Positions 7,242-10,047 of a DNA stretch of 10,047 nt are shown one piece after another (the stretch's first letter is position 1; each line of letters opens with the position of its first letter). The stretch is from contig CAZOGW010000109.1 in the NCBI GenBank assembly GCA_964579415.1, positions 1 to 10,047 on the forward strand, given 5' to 3'. Position numbers and translations under genes: made by a program. The stretch comes from CAZOGW01 sp964579415. GTDB taxonomy: Bacteria; Actinomycetota; Acidimicrobiia; Spongiisociales; UBA5794. The notes beneath the pieces are model-generated. The model searched no databases and was not told the DNA's origin. It saw only the letters and a program-made list of their open reading frames with translations.

Positions 7242-7916
7242 TCATACGGCGGATCTGATCTCCGGCGGTGCGCTCGGCACCGGGTCCCAGGCCCCTTCGC
7301 CGACCCACGAACGGACATCGGCGATGGCTGTCCTGAACGCCGCCCGGCGATGCTCCTCGGAGTCCGTGGGCTGTACGTTGAAGAACTTGATATCAGTGAT
7401 GCCGACGAACCCGAAGATCGTCCGCAGGTAGCTCTCGACGAAGTCGAACGACGCGAGCGGCTCCTGCGTGTAGTCCCCTCCCCGCGATGTCACGCACACC
7501 ATCTGCCTGCCCTCGACCATTCCCTCCGGCTGTCCGAACTCGTTGTAGCGGAACAGGTACCCGGGCTGGACGATGGCGTCGATGTAGTACTTGAGCGCGT
7601 ATGGGATCGCGAAGTTCCACATCGGCACGGTCAGCAGGTAGAGGTCCGCCGCCAGGAACCCTTCGATGGTCTTCTCGATCTCGCGCCATGAGTTGCGGGC
7701 CGGCTCGTCGAGGGGTTGCCCGGTCATGAGGGCGTACTTCGACTTGATGTTGACGCCTGCCACCGCCGGAAGATCCGCACTGAACAGATCGAGCGTCGTG
7801 ACGTTCAGGTCGTCGTGCCTTTCCAGGAGCGCCTCGAGCAGCACGCTCGAGATTCGGCCTGTGTTCGAAGCAAGTCCTCGCGGGGTGGCCACAATGTGCA
7901 ATACACGCCTGGTCAC
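7242..7916 (-). CDS. azoR: FMN-dependent NADH-azoreductase
   Basis: The 224-residue product is a flavodoxin-like NAD(P)H-dependent oxidoreductase of the AzoR (formerly AcpD) type, a cytoplasmic FMN homodimer that reduces quinones and azo compounds with NADH by two-electron transfer. Visible marks are the N-terminal beta strand and FMN phosphate loop (HIVATPRGLASNTGRIS, 7-23), the family signature PMWNFAIPYALKYYIDAI (98-115) that contacts the flavin, and SRGGDY (144-149), matching the second FMN loop of E. coli AzoR. It is slightly longer than the E. coli enzyme (about 200 residues), with a Pro-rich tail after residue 210 that may be dispensable. The GTG start has a good ribosome site (GGAGG on the - strand at 7928-7924, seven bases away). 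It is divergent from the ArsR-type gene at 8350 and convergent with the STAND gene. Genes of this family are often induced by electrophiles or quinones through small repressors; operator-like repeats lie upstream. Its link to the STAND operon is probably only positional. Confidence 0.92.
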   Translation of the reverse strand: MTRRVLHIVATPRGLASNTGRISSVLLEALLERHDDLNVTTLDLFSADLPAVAGVNIKSKYALMTGQPLDEPARNSWREIEKTIEGFLAADLYLLTVPMWNFAIPYALKYYIDAIVQPGYLFRYNEFGQPEGMVEGRQMVCVTSRGGDYTQEPLASFDFVESYLRTIFGFVGITDIKFFNVQPTDSEEHRRAAFRTAIADVRSWVGEGAWDPVPSAPPEIRSAV

Positions 7917-7986
7917 GGGTGAACCTCCATCCCTCCCTGAGCATCGCCTGTGCCGGGCAGCCGCGCCGCTGCAGCATCAGCACAAG

Positions 7987-8012
7987 AGTCACCTTGACTA
8001 CGAGTGACTATA
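7987..8012 (-). promoter_or_regulatory. Operator-like repeats over a possible azoR -10
   Basis: TGACTA occurs twice (7995-8000 and 8005-8010), ten bases apart, so both copies face the same side of the helix. Overlapping these, AGTCAC (7987-7992) and GTGACT (8004-8009) form an inverted repeat. On the - strand TATAGT (8012-8007) matches the -10 consensus at five of six positions and points toward azoR, about 90 bases upstream of its start. No matching -35 is seen. A repressor bound to these repeats would cover the -10. MarR/DUF24 (HxlR)-type repressors of azoreductase genes bind sites of this general size, but no such regulator gene is in the window. Confidence 0.4.
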
Positions 8013-8043
8013 GGCGTCCCGGCAACGGCTCACCCGGCGATCT

Positions 8044-8077
8044 CCGTACTTCGTGCCGGGGGGCGATGAAAGTACGG
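8044..8077. repeat. Perfect 8-base inverted repeat
   Basis: CCGTACTT (8044-8051) is mirrored by AAGTACGG (8070-8077) with an 18-base G-rich spacer. It could be a two-half-site operator or an RNA hairpin; no T-run follows, so it does not look like a terminator. Confidence 0.4.
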
Positions 8078-8313
8078 CTCCTCATCTCCCACTGCCGCCG
8101 AGGTGGGCGAACATGACTTCGCCGAGGTGGTTGCATCGCTTCCTCGGACAGGGACGGTGTCGGGGGCGGCGCATTGTTGTGCCCGGCTGCCCCGATCGGC
8201 CCGCCACCGCTCGACAAGACGCCTGGAACCGTCACAGATTTCTTGGGCAACTACCGGACGAGATTCCCACCCATGGGACTCATCCGACCTACATACACAT
8301 CTCCGATCACTTA

Positions 8314-8343
8314 TTGACAGGAATCTTTGTCGATTTCTATGAT
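8314..8343 (+). promoter_or_regulatory. Strong housekeeping-type promoter giving a leaderless transcript
   Basis: TTGACA (8314-8319) is a perfect -35 hexamer. After an 18-base spacer comes TATGAT (8338-8343), five of six matches to TATAAT. With the last base of the -10 at position -7, transcription would start at 8350, which is the G of the in-frame GTG start of the ArsR-type gene. No ribosome site is present before that GTG. Leaderless mRNAs with the -10 just before the start codon are well known in actinobacteria. ATTGACA (8313-8319) and TGTCGAT (8328-8334) form a dyad with one mismatch over the -35 and spacer, a plausible site for self-repression by the ArsR-type product. Confidence 0.75.
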
Positions 8344-8349
8344 GCCCCG

Positions 8350-8940
8350 GTGTACACCGTCGAGGTCATCAAGGAGCCGCAGGCGGCGATCGTCGCCATG
8401 GGGCCGATCCGGAGCCGGCTGCTGGCGCTACTGGCCTCCCAGCCGGCATCGGCGACCCAGCTCGCCAACGTGCTGGAGATGCCGCGCCAGAAGGTCAACT
8501 ACCACCTGCGGGCGCTGGAGCGCCACGGGCTGGTCGAGTTGGCCGAGGAGCGCCCCCGCCGCGGCGTCACCGAGAGGGTCCTGCGCGCCTCGGCATCGGT
8601 CTACCTGGTCTCCCCCGGCGCCCTCGGTGACGCCGCTGCCGACCCCGAGACTGTGCCCGCCGAGCACCGGCTCTCGGCGCATTACCTCGCCGCCGTCGCA
8701 GCACGGGCCGTCGGCGAGGTCGGCGACCTGTTGCGCCGGGCCGACAGGGCCGGCCGCGCCCTGCCCTCGCTCACCATCGACACGGAGATCCGCTTCCGCA
8801 GCGCCGCCGAGCGAGCCGCCTTCGCAGACGACGTTGCCCGGGCCGTGGCCGCTCTCGCTTCCCGCTACCACGACGAGTCTGCCCCGGGTGGCCGCCGCCA
8901 CCGGCTCGTCGTCCTCGTCCATCCCCGACCTGCCTCCTGA
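8350..8940 (+). CDS. ArsR-type winged-helix transcriptional regulator
   Basis: The 196-residue product starts MYTVEVIKEPQAAIVAMGPI. Residues 16-65 carry an ArsR/SmtB-like helix-turn-helix: ATQLANVLEMPRQKVNYHLR (35-54) is the recognition region, followed by ALERHGLVE and a wing rich in arginine (EERPRRGVTERVLRA, 66-80). The remainder (105-195) is helical with a final beta-like stretch (HRLVVLVHP) and is longer than a metal-sensing ArsR. No paired cysteines are seen, so metal sensing is unlikely. The longer frame from 8053 is rejected because the promoter at 8314-8343 would lie inside it and the extra residues look non-coding. The GTG at 8350 coincides with the predicted transcript start. The AHSA1/SRPBCC gene begins 15 bases downstream; ArsR-SRPBCC pairs are widespread, with the regulator thought to control both genes. 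The ligand is unknown. Confidence 0.85.
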   Translation: MYTVEVIKEPQAAIVAMGPIRSRLLALLASQPASATQLANVLEMPRQKVNYHLRALERHGLVELAEERPRRGVTERVLRASASVYLVSPGALGDAAADPETVPAEHRLSAHYLAAVAARAVGEVGDLLRRADRAGRALPSLTIDTEIRFRSAAERAAFADDVARAVAALASRYHDESAPGGRRHRLVVLVHPRPAS

Positions 8941-8955
8941 AAGGAACCGGCCCCC

Positions 8956-9729
8956 ATGAGCGACCCAGATGACACGACCCGTTCCATCAGCCTCGAGATC
9001 GAGGTCGCCGGCACACCCGAGCAGGTGTGGGCCGCGATCGCCACCGGGCCGGGCATCTCGGCCTGGTTCGTGCCCACCACGGTCGAAGAGCACCCCGGCG
9101 GAGCCGTCGAGCAGGCCTTCGGTCCCGGCGAGGAGATGCTGGTGCGCGGCCACGTGCAGGCCTGGGACCCGCCCCGCCGCTTCGCCTACGGTCAGCACCC
9201 CGACCCCGCAGCAGGCGGCATGGCGTTCGAGTTCCTCGTCGAGGCTCGCGACGGAGGTACCTGCATCGTCCGACTCGTCCAAAGCGGCTTCGGCCAAGGC
9301 GCCGAGTGGGACGACGAATACGACGCCACCGAGAACGGCTGGCGCATCTTCCTCCATGTCCTCTCCCTGCACCTGGCCCGCTTCGCCGGCCAACCGGCCC
9401 ACCGGGTGCAGGCGATGGCCATGGTCCCCGCCCCCGACGGAGCCGATTCCCTGTGGTCAAGGCTCCTCGCCGAGTTCGAGCTCGACGGCGACCGCCTCGT
9501 CGCCGGAGAGGGAGTCCCCGCGGCGCTGGCGGCGGACATCACCCTCCGTGGCGAACGCGCTCTCGCTTTCGTGCTCGACGAACCGATGCCCGGGACCGGC
9601 TTTCTCGCCGCCGAGGGCAAGGGCGACCTCCTGGCGGTGAGCCTGTGGCTCTCCCTGTACGGCGACGATGCCTCAGAAGCCTCCACCCGCGACGCTCCCC
9701 TCTGGCAGGCCTGGGCCGAGTCGCTCTAG
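8956..9729 (+). CDS. SRPBCC (AHSA1-like) domain protein
   Basis: The 257-residue protein begins with a START/Bet v 1-like SRPBCC fold of the AHSA1 type: beta strand SISLEIEVAGTPEQVWAAIA (10-29), the hallmark ISAWFVPTTVE (34-44), strands through FAYGQHPD (76-83) and MAFEFLVEARDGGTCIVRLV (89-108), and the long closing helix around NGWRIFLHVLSLHLARFAG (127-145). Such domains form a hydrophobic pocket that binds lipids or other small molecules; most bacterial members have no known substrate. Residues 150-257 form an extra C-terminal region, longer than the usual single-domain protein of about 150 residues, which I do not recognise. AAGGAA (8941-8946) lies nine bases before the ATG and the preceding ArsR-type gene ends 15 bases upstream, so the two are one operon. 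No signal peptide is seen; cytoplasmic. Confidence 0.88.
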   Translation: MSDPDDTTRSISLEIEVAGTPEQVWAAIATGPGISAWFVPTTVEEHPGGAVEQAFGPGEEMLVRGHVQAWDPPRRFAYGQHPDPAAGGMAFEFLVEARDGGTCIVRLVQSGFGQGAEWDDEYDATENGWRIFLHVLSLHLARFAGQPAHRVQAMAMVPAPDGADSLWSRLLAEFELDGDRLVAGEGVPAALAADITLRGERALAFVLDEPMPGTGFLAAEGKGDLLAVSLWLSLYGDDASEASTRDAPLWQAWAESL

Positions 9730-9747
9730 CCGGACCTCCGCCGTTTG

Positions 9748-9832
9748 CCCCCGCCGCTTGGCTGGTTTTCATCCTCCCCCGCCGCTTCGACGGGTCGGGT
9801 TTCATCCTCCCCCGCCGCTTCGGCGGGGGAGG
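9748..9832. repeat. GC-rich tandem/palindromic intergenic repeat with 12-base hairpin
   Basis: A 23-base unit occurs at 9767-9789 and again, identically, at 9800-9822 (33-base period). Its core CCCCCGCCGCTT also occurs at 9748-9759, giving a third partial copy. The last copy runs into a perfect hairpin: CCTCCCCCGCCG (9806-9817), loop CTT, CGGCGGGGGAGG (9821-9832). The stem is very stable and may stop transcription after the ArsR-SRPBCC operon, but no T-run follows. The form suggests a dispersed palindromic (REP- or MITE-like) element rather than a gene. Confidence 0.7.
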
Positions 9833-9833
9833 T

Positions 9834-9901
9834 GTCCGATCGGCTCACCTGGCGCAATCAGACTTCATCGCGTCCGCAGCCTTGGAGCAAACCGATCGGA
9901 C
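9834..9901. repeat. Paired palindromic sites forming a 10-base inverted repeat
   Basis: GTCCGATCGG (9834-9843) is mirrored exactly by CCGATCGGAC (9892-9901) across 48 bases. Each arm also holds the self-palindrome CCGATCGG. The pair begins two bases after the 12-base hairpin and may mark the boundary of the same repeat element. Confidence 0.5.
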
Positions 9902-10047
9902 GGAGGGGGTCTTCGCCCCAGGTCGGCGTTGAGCTTGCCGCGAGCCGAAGGAGGGCGCGCCATGAAGACCCCCCTCGACCCCGCCTCCGCTGGCGCTCCG
10001 CCGGGCCCACTCCCCCCGCCAAAGCCCGGGGGGAGACGAACAACCCG
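9902..10047. other. Non-coding right edge with a second G/C hairpin; possible start of an unseen gene
   Basis: CTCCCCCCG (10010-10018) and CGGGGGGAG (10027-10035) form a perfect nine-base stem with an eight-base loop, similar in style to the hairpin at 9806-9832. AAGGAGG (9948-9954) is followed seven bases later by ATG at 9962, open to the window end. The 28 codons visible are dominated by Pro, Gly and Ala and run straight through the hairpin, so I read this as repeat sequence rather than a gene, but a leader of a gene beyond the window cannot be excluded. Confidence 0.4.

Larger units (their letters stand above)
7917..8349. other. Divergent intergenic region between azoR and the ArsR-type gene
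   Basis: This 433-base stretch has no convincing gene. The frame of the ArsR-type gene is open back to 8053, but those 99 codons encode a Pro/Arg/His-rich string with no family resemblance. It holds operator-like repeats near azoR (7987-8012), an eight-base inverted repeat (8044-8051 with 8070-8077), two copies of GCCGAGGTGG (8097-8106, 8121-8130) and a strong promoter for the rightward gene pair (8314-8343). It is A/T-richer near 8285-8345 than the coding sequence around it. Confidence 0.6.

Noticed and set aside
8008..8250. 80-codon - strand frame in the divergent region
   Set aside because: Pro/Arg-rich translation with no recognisable feature; it would overlap regulatory repeats.
8053..8349. 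Upstream extension of the ArsR-type gene
   Set aside because: The 99 extra codons are Pro/Arg/His-rich, unrelated to the family, and contain the strong promoter at 8314-8343.
9748..9822. Possible short CRISPR array
   Set aside because: Only two full repeat copies, a 10-base gap between them instead of a 25-40-base spacer, and no cas gene in the window.
9027..9932. 301-codon + strand frame overlapping the SRPBCC gene
   Set aside because: Arg/Pro-rich shadow frame of a gene with clear SRPBCC motifs in another frame.

Overview
The window is about two-thirds G+C. Its codon third positions are strongly G/C, it uses several GTG starts, and one gene appears to be leaderless. Together these suggest a high-GC actinobacterium (Actinomycetota, possibly an uncultured lineage); the assignment to phylum is inference from composition and gene style only. 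No tRNA, rRNA, CRISPR array, transposase or integrase is visible.

Left part (1-680): a six-helix HdeD/DUF308-type membrane protein on the + strand, followed by a 296-base gap that carries the likely control region of the next genes.

Centre (977-7057): a tight three-gene + strand operon and the most interesting part of the window. Gene A is an intracellular trypsin/V8-like serine protease with an intact His-Asp-Ser triad. Gene B has a small helical N-terminal domain, a second trypsin-like protease and a P-loop-like domain whose Walker A lysine is replaced by valine. Gene C is a 1057-residue STAND NTPase with intact Walker A and B, an arginine finger/sensor and a GxP motif, followed by about 450 residues of helical repeat. 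The small domain at the N-terminus of gene B and the last about 70 residues of gene C align over 66 positions without a gap, with 19 identities. Both fit the effector-associated domain 1 (EAD1) pattern known from NTPase-based bacterial conflict systems. The simplest model is an Apaf-1/caspase-like arrangement: the STAND protein senses a trigger through its repeats or N-terminus, oligomerises, and recruits protease B through EAD-EAD contact, with protease A as a second effector or relay target. A defence or programmed-death role is inference; such systems are described in outline, but this exact combination may not be.

Right part (7242-9729): on the - strand an FMN-dependent NADH-azoreductase (AzoR type), convergent with the operon; then a 433-base divergent region with operator-like repeats and a very good promoter; then a leaderless ArsR-type regulator and, 15 bases on, an AHSA1/SRPBCC-domain protein, a common two-gene pairing.

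Right edge (9730-10047): non-coding by all appearances, with G/C-rich palindromic repeats and paired 8-base palindromes that look like a dispersed intergenic repeat family.
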